A stretch of DNA of 50,636 nucleotides from Erythrobacter sp. SD-21 (GTDB lineage: Bacteria; Pseudomonadota; Alphaproteobacteria; Sphingomonadales; Sphingomonadaceae): NCBI RefSeq assembly GCF_000181515.1, contig NZ_ABCG01000011.1, forward strand, positions 1 to 50,636, read 5' to 3'. The position numbers were made by a program, and so were the translations under genes. How positions within the stretch are numbered: the stretch's first letter is position 1; each line of letters opens with the position of its first letter. The notes below the pieces were generated by a model. It was not told where the DNA came from, did not search any database, and worked only from the letters and a program-made list of their open reading frames with translations. Shown in pieces: positions 32,062 to 39,965 of this stretch.

Positions 32062-33374
32062 TTGATCGAATAGTCGCCGCTTTTCACGTCGTCCTGTTCG
32101 AGCAGGGCCTGGTGCAGCGGGACCGAGGTTTTCACGCCCTCGATCACCATTTCTTCCAGCGCGCGCTTCAGCCGCATCATGCAGCCTTCGCGGTTGCGGC
32201 CGTAGACGATGAGCTTGGCGATCATGCTGTCATAAAAGGGCGGGATCGAATAGCCGGCGTAAAGCCCGCTATCGACACGCACGTGCATGCCGCCGGCCGG
32301 GTGGTAATAGCTGATCTTGCCGGGGCTCGGCGCGAAGGTGAACGGGTCTTCCGCGTTGATGCGGCATTCGATCGCGTGGCCCTTGAACTCGATCTCGTCC
32401 TGCTTGACCGACAGCGGCTTGCCGTCGGCGATGCGGATCTGTTCGCGCACGAGGTCGACGCCGGTGATGGCTTCGGTGACTGGGTGTTCGACCTGCAGGC
32501 GGGTGTTCATTTCGATGAAATAGAACTCGCCGTTTTCCCACAGGAATTCGACCGTGCCTGCGCCGCGATAGCCCATGTCGCGCATCGCTTGCGCGCAGAC
32601 TTCGCCCATGCGCATACGGTCTTCCTCGCCCAGCACGGGGGAGGGGGCTTCCTCGAGCACCTTCTGGTGGCGGCGCTGGAGCGAACAGTCGCGCTCGCCC
32701 AGGTGGATGGCGTTGCCATTTCCGTCGCCGAATACCTGGAATTCGATGTGGCGCGGATCGCCGAGGTATTTCTCGATATAGACGGTGGCGTCGCCGAAGG
32801 CGGCCTTCGCCTCGCTGCCCGCCTGCTTCATCAGCGTTTCGAGCTGGTCTTCGCTTTCGCACACCTTCATGCCGCGGCCACCGCCGCCGCTGGCAGCCTT
32901 GATGATGACTGGGAAGCCGATTTCCGCAGCGATTGCACGCGCTTCCTCGACCGTTGCGACCGCGCCGTCCGAACCGGGCACGAGCGGCAGGCCCAGCGCG
33001 CCGGCGGTCTTCTTCGCCTCGACCTTGTCGCCCATGGTGCGGATGTGTTCGGGCTTTGGGCCGATCCACTTGATATCGTGGGCTTCCACGATCTCGGCGA
33101 ACTTGGCGTTTTCCGAGAGAAAGCCGTAGCCCGGGTGGATCGCATCGGCCTGCGCGATTTCGGCGGCCGAGATGATGTTGGCGATGTTGAGATAGCTGTC
33201 GGCGGCGGCCGGCGGACCGATGCACACGGCATGGTCGGCGAGGCGGACGTGCATGGCATCAGCGTCGGCGGTGGAGTGAACCGCGACCGTCTCGATACCC
33301 ATCTCGTGCGCGGCGCGGTGGATGCGGAGCGCGATTTCGCCGCGATTGGCGATGAGGATGCGTGAAATGGCCAT
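32025..33374 (-). CDS. accC: Acetyl-CoA carboxylase biotin carboxylase subunit AccC
   Basis: A 449-residue ATP-grasp enzyme. It starts [18 protein letters not shown], the universal biotin carboxylase N-terminus. The ATP-binding Gly-rich loop is [12 protein letters not shown] near residue 160. [14 protein letters not shown] near 290 holds the catalytic Glu and Arg. It carboxylates biotin on AccB using bicarbonate and ATP, the first step of fatty acid synthesis. It follows accB by 3 bases on the same strand and is third in the aroQ-accB-accC block. Length and motifs are intact. Confidence 0.97.
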   Translation of the reverse strand: MAISRILIANRGEIALRIHRAAHEMGIETVAVHSTADADAMHVRLADHAVCIGPPAAADSYLNIANIISAAEIAQADAIHPGYGFLSENAKFAEIVEAHDIKWIGPKPEHIRTMGDKVEAKKTAGALGLPLVPGSDGAVATVEEARAIAAEIGFPVIIKAASGGGGRGMKVCESEDQLETLMKQAGSEAKAAFGDATVYIEKYLGDPRHIEFQVFGDGNGNAIHLGERDCSLQRRHQKVLEEAPSPVLGEEDRMRMGEVCAQAMRDMGYRGAGTVEFLWENGEFYFIEMNTRLQVEHPVTEAITGVDLVREQIRIADGKPLSVKQDEIEFKGHAIECRINAEDPFTFAPSPGKISYYHPAGGMHVRVDSGLYAGYSIPPFYDSMIAKLIVYGRNREGCMMRLKRALEEMVIEGVKTSVPLHQALLEQDDVKSGDYSIKWLEEWLKTRDG

Positions 33375-33377
33375 GGT

Positions 33378-33878
33378 TTACCCGATGACGACGAGCGGCT
33401 GGTCGAACTCGACCGGCTGGGCGTTCTCGACGAGGATCGACTTCACCGTACCAGCCTTGTCGGCAGTGATCGGATTCATGACCTTCATGGCTTCCACGAT
33501 CACGAGGGTCTGGCCTTCCTTCACGCTGTCGCCGACGCTGACGAAGTCCGAAGCGCCCGGTTCCGGCGCGAGGTAGACGGTGCCGACCATGGGCGACTTG
33601 ATCGCACCGGCGGTGTCGGCAGCGGCGGGCGCGGGGTCGTTACCGGGTGCAGGGGCTGCCGGAGCCGGCGCGGCTGCTGCGGGTGCCGGAGCCGCCATCG
33701 GGGCAGGCGCTGCGGCCATTGCCACGCCGCCGCCGCGCGATACGCGGATCTTGCGCTCGCCATCCTCGACTTCGATTTCGGTGAGCCCGGTGTCGCCCAG
33801 CATCTCGGCGAGTTCGCGCACGAGCGAGGTGTCGACGTTCATGCCGGATTTCCCGGCGTTACCTTTACGTTCGGCCAT
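33378..33878 (-). CDS. accB: Biotin carboxyl carrier protein AccB
   Basis: A 166-residue carrier. The N-terminal helical part (residues 1-50, REMGD-type helix and [13 protein letters not shown]) is followed by an Ala/Pro-rich linker (about 54-92) and the biotinyl domain. Lys132 in EAMKVMNPI is the biotin site. AccB shuttles the carboxyl group between AccC and the carboxyltransferase. The ATG at 33878 is preceded by AAGGGACC on the minus strand. It lies between aroQ and accC. The Ala/Pro linker makes the base composition locally very GC-rich. Confidence 0.96.
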   Translation of the reverse strand: MAERKGNAGKSGMNVDTSLVRELAEMLGDTGLTEIEVEDGERKIRVSRGGGVAMAAAPAPMAAPAPAAAAPAPAAPAPGNDPAPAAADTAGAIKSPMVGTVYLAPEPGASDFVSVGDSVKEGQTLVIVEAMKVMNPITADKAGTVKSILVENAQPVEFDQPLVVIG

Positions 33879-33952
33879 GAATGGTCCCTTGTCAGTTATT
33901 GCACGCGCCTATGCGTGAGCCGCGCGCGCAAGACAAGGGGGAGGGGGCTTAT

Positions 33953-34387
33953 TTAGAGCGCTGCGGCCTTGTCCAACGCTACGGCATAGCTGCGCGGGCC
34001 GAGGCCCTGTACGCAATCGGCCGCGGCCATGCCGACGAAGGAGACGTGGCGAAACTCCTCGCGGGTGGAAGGGTCGGAGAGGTGCACTTCGATGACCGGC
34101 ACCGTGATCGCTTTGATCGCATCGAGAAGGGCGATCGAGGTGTGGGTATAGGCGGCGGCGTTCAGCAGAACGGCCTTCGCGCACTGCCGGTTCGCCTCGT
34201 GCAGCCAGTCGACCAGCTGCCCTTCGTGGTTGGTCTGGTGGAAACTGATCTCCAGCCCCAGCCGCCCCGCCTGCTCGTGCAGCATGGCCTCGATATCGGC
34301 GAGCGTTTCGGTGCCGTAAATCTCCGGTTCGCGCGTGCCGAGCAGGTTGAGGTTGGGGCCGTTGAGGACGAAGACGGTGTTGGTCAT
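33953..34387 (-). CDS. aroQ: Type II 3-dehydroquinate dehydratase AroQ
   Basis: A 144-residue dodecameric-type dehydratase. FVLNGPNLNLLGTREPEIYG at the start includes the catalytic Tyr and Arg region, YTHTSIALLDAI near residue 80 and VHLSDPSTREEFRHVSFVG near 100 complete the active site. It converts 3-dehydroquinate to 3-dehydroshikimate. aroQ-accB-accC is a common order in alphaproteobacteria. 74 bases separate it from accB. It starts 24 bases after the holin stop on the same strand. Confidence 0.96.
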   Translation of the reverse strand: MTNTVFVLNGPNLNLLGTREPEIYGTETLADIEAMLHEQAGRLGLEISFHQTNHEGQLVDWLHEANRQCAKAVLLNAAAYTHTSIALLDAIKAITVPVIEVHLSDPSTREEFRHVSFVGMAAADCVQGLGPRSYAVALDKAAAL

Positions 34388-34411
34388 GGCCTGCGTCTTA
34401 GCGCGCCCGGC

Positions 34412-34825
34412 TCACCTTTCCAGCCCCTTCGCCTTTCCCCACTGGCGCGCGGCGGTGTAGCCGAGATAGCCGGTGCCGAAGAGGGCGTAGAGTTCGTCGG
34501 GCAGGCCGCGCAGATAGGCGGTGATGCCGCTGCCGATGTCCTGCGCGGCTTGGGGCGAGAAGGCGGCGAGCACACCCATCGGCAGGGCGAAAAGGATGAT
34601 CGTGTACATGACATAGAGAAAGCTCGGCCGCGCGCGGCTGGTCCAGGGATCGCGCGAATTGGCCTCGGCGATGATGGCGGACAGCCGCGCCTCGATGGTT
34701 TTCAGCTCGTGCGCGCCCTCCAGCGCGAGCAGTTCCAACTTGGCTTTCGCGCGCGCCTCCTTGTCGGGGATGATCTTGTCGATGATCGAAGCGATAGGGC
34801 CGATGAGCGAATCGATGAGTGCCAT
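34412..34825 (-). CDS. 3TM-type (GTA release) holin-like protein
   Basis: From ATG 34825 (strong AAAGGAG upstream) the product is 137 residues. A charged helical N-terminal half (IIDKIIPDKEARAKAKLELL) is followed by two or three hydrophobic helices (FLYVMYTIILFALPMGVLAA and ITAYLRGLPDELYALFGTGY). The sequence agrees with the holin family named for gene transfer agent release in Rhodobacter-type GTAs. Such holins perforate the inner membrane for endolysin passage. There is no endolysin or capsid gene nearby, so it is an orphan copy; a non-lytic membrane role is possible. The longer reading (to 34972) enters tRNA-Pro and is rejected. Confidence 0.75.
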   Translation of the reverse strand: MALIDSLIGPIASIIDKIIPDKEARAKAKLELLALEGAHELKTIEARLSAIIAEANSRDPWTSRARPSFLYVMYTIILFALPMGVLAAFSPQAAQDIGSGITAYLRGLPDELYALFGTGYLGYTAARQWGKAKGLER

Positions 34826-34935
34826 TTGCGATCTCCTTTCCGCTTTGACTGAACCAAACCGGTTCATGTAGGAAAGGGTGCATCCGCGTTTTCTGGCGGC
34901 TATGTCGGTGTGGACAGAAAAAGGGGGAAAACCAC

Positions 34936-35012
34936 TGGTCGGGATGACTGGATTCGAACCAGCGACCCCCACACCCCCAGTATGGTGCGCTACCAGGCTG
35001 CGCTACATCCCG
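34936..35012 (-). tRNA. tRNA-Pro (anticodon GGG)
   Basis: A 77-base cloverleaf on the minus strand beginning CGGGATGTAGCGCAGCCTGG, ending CATCCCG plus discriminator A and encoded CCA. The anticodon loop CTGGGGG gives GGG. Acceptor stem CGGGATG/CATCCCG pairs perfectly. The leader CCACTGGT (35022-35015) is complementary to the 3' end including CCA (ACCAGTGG, 34939-34932), so the precursor can extend the acceptor stem. Confidence 0.96.
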
Positions 35013-35214
35013 AAACCAGTGGAGGCGGCCCTATAGGCGCGGTCTTTCCACATGGCAAGCACCTGTCTTGCCCAATTCATTGCCAGTGCATCGCATAGCT
35101 GCTAACCGCGCGCCACTATTTGCAGGAGGGGTTGCGGGCGTGCCTTGAAGCGCGCCTCGTCAAGGCCCAACTGGCAACCGACACAGACGCTTACCAACAA
35201 CAGGCTTTCTTTTC

Positions 35215-35541
35215 ATGATCACGCTTCTTGCCGCCGCCGGCACCGCCGCTGCAGAGCCGCCGGTGTGGCTCCAGATTCTGCCCTGGGTCGCCATTTTCGC
35301 GGTCTTCTGGTTCCTGATGATCCGCCCGCAGATGCGCCAGCAGAAGGCTCACCGGGAAAAGGTCGACGGCCTCAAGCGCGGCGACGAAGTCGTCACTGCA
35401 GGCGGCCTCGTCGGCAAGATCACCAAGGTGGAAGAACAGTTTGTCGAACTGGAACTGACCAAGGGCATGAAGGTCCGCGCGGTCAAGCACACCATCGGCG
35501 AAGTGCTGAACGCGAAACCGGCCAAGCCGGCCAACGACTGA
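35215..35541 (+). CDS. yajC: Preprotein translocase subunit YajC
   Basis: A 108-residue single-spanning membrane protein. The hydrophobic helix ILPWVAIFAVFWFLMIRPQM is the YajC signature, followed by a cytoplasmic tail with GDEVVTAGGLVGKITKV. It associates with SecDF at the SecYEG translocon. Gene order yajC-secD-secF is the usual Sec accessory operon; secD starts 30 bases downstream. Between tRNA-Pro(GGG) and this gene there are 202 non-coding bases with no element I recognise. Confidence 0.95.
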   Translation: MITLLAAAGTAAAEPPVWLQILPWVAIFAVFWFLMIRPQMRQQKAHREKVDGLKRGDEVVTAGGLVGKITKVEEQFVELELTKGMKVRAVKHTIGEVLNAKPAKPAND

Positions 35542-35571
35542 GCGCCCCCACAAGAAGGATAGGCCGCCGCC

Positions 35572-37170
35572 ATGCTGGAATTCCCGACCTGGAAAAAGGT
35601 CATGCTCTGGGGCATCGCGATACTGGGTGCGCTCGCAGCGCTGCCCTCTATCGCTTCGTTGACCAATAACGACTGGCCCGACCAGCTTCCCGACCCCACG
35701 GTCAATCTGGGGCTGGACCTTGCCGGCGGCAGCCACATCCTGCTCGAGGCGGAACGCAGTCAGGTCGCGGCCAAGCGACTTGAAGACATGGAAGAGGGCG
35801 TGCGCAACGCCCTGCGCCGTGCCGAGCCGCAGCGCATTCGCATCGGGGATGTCTCGACCGAGGATGGAGCGCTGAGCTTCCTTCTCGACGACGCGGCCGA
35901 TATCGACCGCGCCCGCGGCGAGATAGAGGACCTGATGGCGGGTACCGGTCCCGTGCGCGAGTGGGATTTGCAAGTCGTCGACGGTCAGCGCTTCGTCCTA
36001 ACGCCGACGGAGGCGGGACTCGACAACGCGGTTGACGCTGCCATGGAAGGCGCGCTGCGCACCATCGGTATCCGCGTTGATGAACTGGGTACGCGCGAGC
36101 CGACCATCCTGCGCCAAGGCGATACCCGCATCGTGGTGCAGGTGCCCGGCCTGCAAGACCCCGACCAGCTCAAGGAACTGCTTGGCAAGACCGCCCAGCT
36201 TGAGTTCAAGCTCGTCGAACGCGATGCGACAGCCGAAGAAGTCCAGCGCGGCTTCGTGCCGGGCGGCGAAGTCTATCCCTATGCCGATACCGAAACTTAC
36301 CAGGGCACCGGCGTTGTCGTGCAACGCCTCGGCGGGATCGACGGCGAGACGCTCACCGGCGCCGTCCAGACGTTCGACAGCCAGACCAACGAGCCTGTCG
36401 TCTCGATCACATTCAACCCCGAAGGCGGGCGCCGGTTCGCCACCATGACGACCAAGTACACCGGTCGCCAGTTTGCCATCATCCTCGACGACGAGGTGAT
36501 CTCGGCGCCGGTCATGCGCGAACCGATCGCAAACGGCCAGTCGCAGATCAGCGGCAGTTTCACGACGGAAAGTGCCAACGAACTAGCCATCCAGCTGCGC
36601 TCGGGCGCGCTGCCGGTCGACCTGACCGTGGTCGAGGAACGCACGGTGGGGCCGGACCTCGGCGCCGATTCGATCAAGCAGGGCCTGCTGGCCATGGGCA
36701 TCGGCACGCTGCTGGTCATGGTGCTGATGATCGTCACCTACGGACGCTTCGGGATCTATGCGACCGTGGCGCTCGTCCTCAACGTGATGATGCTGCTTGG
36801 CATCATGGCCATGCTGGGGGCGACGCTCACTTTGCCGGGTATCGCGGGGTTCGTGCTGACCATCGGTGCAGCGGTCGACGCCAACGTGCTTGTCAACGAG
36901 CGCATTCGCGAAGAACGCAAGCGCGGACGGCGCGTGATGGCGGCAGTCGAGAACGGCTACAAGGAAGCGAGCCGCGCCATCTACGACGCGAACGTCACCA
37001 ACTTCATTGCCGGCGTGCTGCTGTTCCAGTTCGGCTCCGGCCCGATCAAAGGCTTTGCCGTCGTGCTGGTGGTGGGCCTGTTCACCTCGGTCTTTACCGC
37101 CGTGCCGCTGACGCGGATGTGGGTGGCGGGCTGGCTGCGGAAGGCGCGGCCTTCGGACCTGAACATTTAA
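35572..37170 (+). CDS. secD: Protein translocase subunit SecD
   Basis: A 532-residue membrane protein. TM1 is near residues 10-25, then a large periplasmic P1 region follows (LGLDLAGGSHILLEAE, the SecD motif, near residue 45). The second half has five more helices with GFVLTIGAAVDANVLVNERIREE, a conserved proton-pathway Asp region. SecD pulls preproteins across the membrane using the proton gradient together with SecF. It is preceded by AAGGAT and followed 13 bases later by secF. Confidence 0.96.
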   Translation: MLEFPTWKKVMLWGIAILGALAALPSIASLTNNDWPDQLPDPTVNLGLDLAGGSHILLEAERSQVAAKRLEDMEEGVRNALRRAEPQRIRIGDVSTEDGALSFLLDDAADIDRARGEIEDLMAGTGPVREWDLQVVDGQRFVLTPTEAGLDNAVDAAMEGALRTIGIRVDELGTREPTILRQGDTRIVVQVPGLQDPDQLKELLGKTAQLEFKLVERDATAEEVQRGFVPGGEVYPYADTETYQGTGVVVQRLGGIDGETLTGAVQTFDSQTNEPVVSITFNPEGGRRFATMTTKYTGRQFAIILDDEVISAPVMREPIANGQSQISGSFTTESANELAIQLRSGALPVDLTVVEERTVGPDLGADSIKQGLLAMGIGTLLVMVLMIVTYGRFGIYATVALVLNVMMLLGIMAMLGATLTLPGIAGFVLTIGAAVDANVLVNERIREERKRGRRVMAAVENGYKEASRAIYDANVTNFIAGVLLFQFGSGPIKGFAVVLVVGLFTSVFTAVPLTRMWVAGWLRKARPSDLNI

Positions 37171-37183
37171 GGAGGACGGACCC

Positions 37184-38161
37184 ATGAAACTTCTCAAGCT
37201 CGTCCCCGACGACACCAACATCAAGTTCCTCAAATGGCGCGTGCCCTTCTTCGTGGTCAGCCTGCTGCTAATCGCGGCGAGCTGGGCGCTGGTGATGACC
37301 AAGGGCCTCAATTACGGCGTCGATTTCGCCGGTGGTCTCGAAGTGCGCGCGACCTTCACCGAACGCAGCGAGGCTCCGGTTTCGCAGCTGCGTACCGACA
37401 TAGAGGCACTGGGTTACGGCTCGCCGGTCGTCCAACGCTTCGGCGAGGACAACCAGGTTTCGATACGCGTGCGCCTGCCCGACGATGTTGCGGCGAACAA
37501 CGAGGCCGCGCAGAACGCGGCCAATGCCGTTGTCGCAGAGCTTCAGGGCAATTACCCCGACTTCCGTCTGGACGGGAACGACAATGTCTCGGGCAAGGTC
37601 TCGGGCGAATTCCGCGAGGACGCGGTCTTTGCCCTGGTGCTCGCCATGCTGGGCGTGGCGCTCTACATCTGGATCCGCTTCGAATGGCAATTCGGCGTGG
37701 GCGGCCTCTTCGCGCTGTTCCACGACGTGTCGCTGGCGCTGGGCATGTTCGCCCTGTTCCAGCTCGAATTCAGTCTGCAAATCATCGCCGCCATTCTGGC
37801 GATCATCGGCTACTCGCTGAACGATACCATCGTCGTCTACGACCGCATCCGAGAGAACCTGAAGAAGTATCGCAAGATGCCGCTGCCCGAGCTGCTCGAC
37901 CTTTCGGTCAACGAGACACTGGCGCGTACGGTGATGACCTCGCTGACGCTGCTCGTGGCGCTGCTGCCGCTGCTGTTCTTCGGCCCGGCCAGCCTCTTTG
38001 GCCTGACCGCGGCCATCGTGCTCGGCCTGTTTGTCGGTACCTATTCCTCGGTCTACATGGCGGCACCGCTGCTGGTCTGGATGGGCGTCAATTCGAACAG
38101 CTTCGTGCCCGAGGAAACCATCGCCGACCGGCAGGAAAAGAAGCTGCGCGGCGAAGTGTGA
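37184..38161 (+). CDS. secF: Protein translocase subunit SecF
   Basis: A 325-residue membrane protein. LNYGVDFAGGLEVRATF near residue 45 is the SecF counterpart of the SecD motif. The C-terminal helices include IIGYSLNDTIVVYDRIREN, the SecF hallmark with the conserved Asp. It forms the SecDF complex with the upstream gene product. GGAGGA lies just ahead of the start. It converges with the XRE regulator; a 26-base stem-loop (38170-38195) covers both gene ends. Confidence 0.96.
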   Translation: MKLLKLVPDDTNIKFLKWRVPFFVVSLLLIAASWALVMTKGLNYGVDFAGGLEVRATFTERSEAPVSQLRTDIEALGYGSPVVQRFGEDNQVSIRVRLPDDVAANNEAAQNAANAVVAELQGNYPDFRLDGNDNVSGKVSGEFREDAVFALVLAMLGVALYIWIRFEWQFGVGGLFALFHDVSLALGMFALFQLEFSLQIIAAILAIIGYSLNDTIVVYDRIRENLKKYRKMPLPELLDLSVNETLARTVMTSLTLLVALLPLLFFGPASLFGLTAAIVLGLFVGTYSSVYMAAPLLVWMGVNSNSFVPEETIADRQEKKLRGEV

Positions 38162-38169
38162 CGTTGCGT

Positions 38170-38195
38170 GTCCGTCGCCCCTAGAGGCGGCGGAC
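38170..38195. other. Stem-loop between convergent secF and regulator ends
   Basis: GTCCGTCGCC (38170-38179) can pair over 10 bp, one G-T included, with GGCGGCGGAC (38186-38195). There is no T-tract on either strand, so it is not a classical terminator. It covers the stop of the minus-strand regulator. Confidence 0.45.
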
Positions 38196-38753
38196 GAGCA
38201 TCTCCGCAACCCCGATCCACGCCGGATTGTCGACCACCTGTTGTTTCTCGCCATGGCCCGGCGGAAGCAGGCCGACGAGATTGCCTTGTCGGTCGATCAG
38301 CCGGCCAAAAGCGAAGCGTCCGCCCTTCCTCGGGACCAGCACATCGCGGTTGACCGCGCGCGCCGCCTCTTGCGGAGGGAGCTGGCGCAGCCATAACTGG
38401 TCGCCCGGACGGTATTCACCATGCGGGTAGTCGATGGTGAGTACTACCAGCGCGCCGTCGCCGCCAAGGTCGGTGGCAAGGATCGCATCGCGGGTGGAAG
38501 GCAGGGCCTCGGGGCCCGTCTGGCCGAGCGTGGCGACCACCTGCGGTTGGCCCGCGCTTTCGGAGCGCACCAGCATTTCGGGTTCTACGCCCAAGGCTGC
38601 TCCAAGCCGTTCCATCCATTTGAGCGAGAGGTTGCGCATGCCCGTCTCGAGCCGGCCCACTGTCTGCGGTGTGGTGGGCGGGGTGCAGGCCTCGGCCAGA
38701 TCGGCGAGCGTCATGCCTTTTTCCTTGCGGATATCGCGGATGCGGTTGATCAC
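38181..38753 (-). CDS. XRE-family regulator with S24-like C-terminal domain
   Basis: A 190-residue protein. Residues 1-60 are a Cro/CI helix-turn-helix (IRDIRKEKGMTLADLAEACT, QTVGRLETGMRNLSLKWMER). Residues 100-190 read like the beta-barrel of LexA/S24 peptidases (HGEYRPGDQLWLRQLPPQEA, FAFGRLIDRQGNLVGLLPP). The catalytic Ser of S-x-E/M-P-T-L is not present in DYPHGEY, and no aligned catalytic Lys is obvious, so the domain is probably not self-cleaving. It might bind a ligand or dimerise. The palindromic sequence at 38773-38792 is a candidate operator. Divergent from the DUF6456 gene. Confidence 0.82.
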   Translation of the reverse strand: MINRIRDIRKEKGMTLADLAEACTPPTTPQTVGRLETGMRNLSLKWMERLGAALGVEPEMLVRSESAGQPQVVATLGQTGPEALPSTRDAILATDLGGDGALVVLTIDYPHGEYRPGDQLWLRQLPPQEAARAVNRDVLVPRKGGRFAFGRLIDRQGNLVGLLPPGHGEKQQVVDNPAWIGVAEMLVRRL

Positions 38754-38772
38754 GATGCTTTCCCTCTTAACC

Positions 38773-38792
38773 GAAATGGTGAAACCACTTTC
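38773..38792. promoter_or_regulatory. Candidate operator between regulator and DUF6456 gene
   Basis: GGTGAAACC (38778-38786) lies in the wider near-palindrome GAAATGG...CCACTTTC with one unpaired base. It sits 20-39 bases upstream of the regulator start and in front of the divergent gene. XRE proteins often autoregulate from such sites. Confidence 0.35.
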
Positions 38793-38845
38793 CTACACGA
38801 ACCACAAGAATGCAAGCCCGCTGTCCACGAACGAGGAGATGCGGC

Positions 38846-39322
38846 ATGAAGAAGGAACTGGTCGAGCGCGAATTGACCGAGGTCGGGCCGAAGCGCGCTG
38901 GTTCTGCAACCGGCAAACGGCGAACCGTTACGGTAAATCTCGGGGAGAGCCCGCTGACATGGCTCCACGCACGTGGCCACCTCGACGATCGGCAGTTCGA
39001 TGCGGGCGAGCGCCTGCGGGCGGATTACGAACGCGCGCAGCTCTCGCCTTCGGTCACGATGCGCTGGGACCCTGTGCGGTTGGATGGCGGCGGGGCGGGT
39101 GACGGCTTGACGCCATCGGAACGCCAGCTCGCCGCGAAGGCTCGTTTCGACGGTGCCATGGCCGAGGCGGGGGCGGGGCTGAAAGACATCCTCTGGCGCG
39201 TCGCCTGCGGCTGTGAAGCCTTGTCCGAAGCGGAAAAGGTTCTCGGCTGGCCCGCTCGGAGCGGTAAGCTGGTGCTCAAGCTGGCCCTCGACCGAGTGGC
39301 GGATTTCTACCGGATACGGTGA
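38846..39322 (+). CDS. DUF6456-domain protein
   Basis: A 158-residue soluble protein. It contains the conserved SPLTWLHARGHLDDRQFDAG with ERLRADYERAQL, then ILWRVACGCEALSEAEKVLGWP and KLVLKLALDRVADFY. This is the C-terminal domain known only as DUF6456, largely in alphaproteobacteria, and helical overall with possible DNA- or RNA-binding character (my inference from the basic N-terminus). Longer relatives carry an extra helix-turn-helix part; this copy lacks it. The ATG at 38846 is preceded by GAGGAG. The divergent neighbour is the XRE regulator, which may control it. Confidence 0.78.
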   Translation: MKKELVERELTEVGPKRAGSATGKRRTVTVNLGESPLTWLHARGHLDDRQFDAGERLRADYERAQLSPSVTMRWDPVRLDGGGAGDGLTPSERQLAAKARFDGAMAEAGAGLKDILWRVACGCEALSEAEKVLGWPARSGKLVLKLALDRVADFYRIR

Positions 39323-39389
39323 GCGATGCGATTTCTCTTGGGACTGTGTTCCACGTGTTCCAGCCTGACGGACTGGACGGGCAGTAATC

Positions 39390-39965
39390 CTAAACGCGTC
39401 CTGCAACAGCTTGGCGCAGAACCGGCAGGACCTCCGCTTCGAACCACGGGTTCTGCTTCATCCAGATCGCGCTGCGCCACGCGGGATGGGGCAGGGGAAG
39501 GAAGCGGGGCAAGAACTCGCGGAAGCGGCGCACGCGCTCGGTCATCGAAAGCTTGCGCGCGTCGGGCAGGTAATAGCTCTGCGCGTAGGTGCCGACGAGC
39601 AGAGTCAGCCGGTCCTCGGGGAGCACATCGAGCACGCGCCGATGCCATTGCGGGGCGCATTCGGGGCGCGGGGGCTTGTCGCCGCCGCTTGCCTTGCCGG
39701 GATAGCAGAAGCCCATCGGCACCAGCGCTACGCGCGTGGGATCGTACATCTGTTCCTTCGAGAGGCCGGTCCATTCGCGCAAGCGGTCGCCGCTCTTGTC
39801 GTCCCACGGGATGCCGGTTTGGTGGACGATGGAACCGGGCGCTTGCCCGATGATCAGCAAGCGTGCGGTGGGCGAGAAGCTGGCGACCGGGCGGACCCCG
39901 TGGGGCAAGTGGGCAGCGCAGAGGCGGCAGCCCGCGATTTCCCCGGCAAGGGCCTCGTGGCTCAA
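39390..39965 (-). CDS. Uracil-DNA-glycosylase superfamily protein, four-Cys Fe-S type
   Basis: A 191-residue protein. Cys13 and Cys16 (GCRLC) with Cys87 and Cys103 have the spacing that ligates a 4Fe-4S cluster in family 4 UDGs. Motif GQAPG is at 40-44, where family 4 has GEAPG, and LPHPAWR at 158-164 corresponds to the HPS-type motif. Family 4 enzymes cut uracil from DNA; the Gln in the first motif and the missing ED pair after it leave the activity uncertain. The start is TTG at 39965, and TTGA overlaps the ABC-F stop, so the two proteins are translationally coupled. Confidence 0.82.
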   Translation of the reverse strand: MSHEALAGEIAGCRLCAAHLPHGVRPVASFSPTARLLIIGQAPGSIVHQTGIPWDDKSGDRLREWTGLSKEQMYDPTRVALVPMGFCYPGKASGGDKPPRPECAPQWHRRVLDVLPEDRLTLLVGTYAQSYYLPDARKLSMTERVRRFREFLPRFLPLPHPAWRSAIWMKQNPWFEAEVLPVLRQAVAGRV

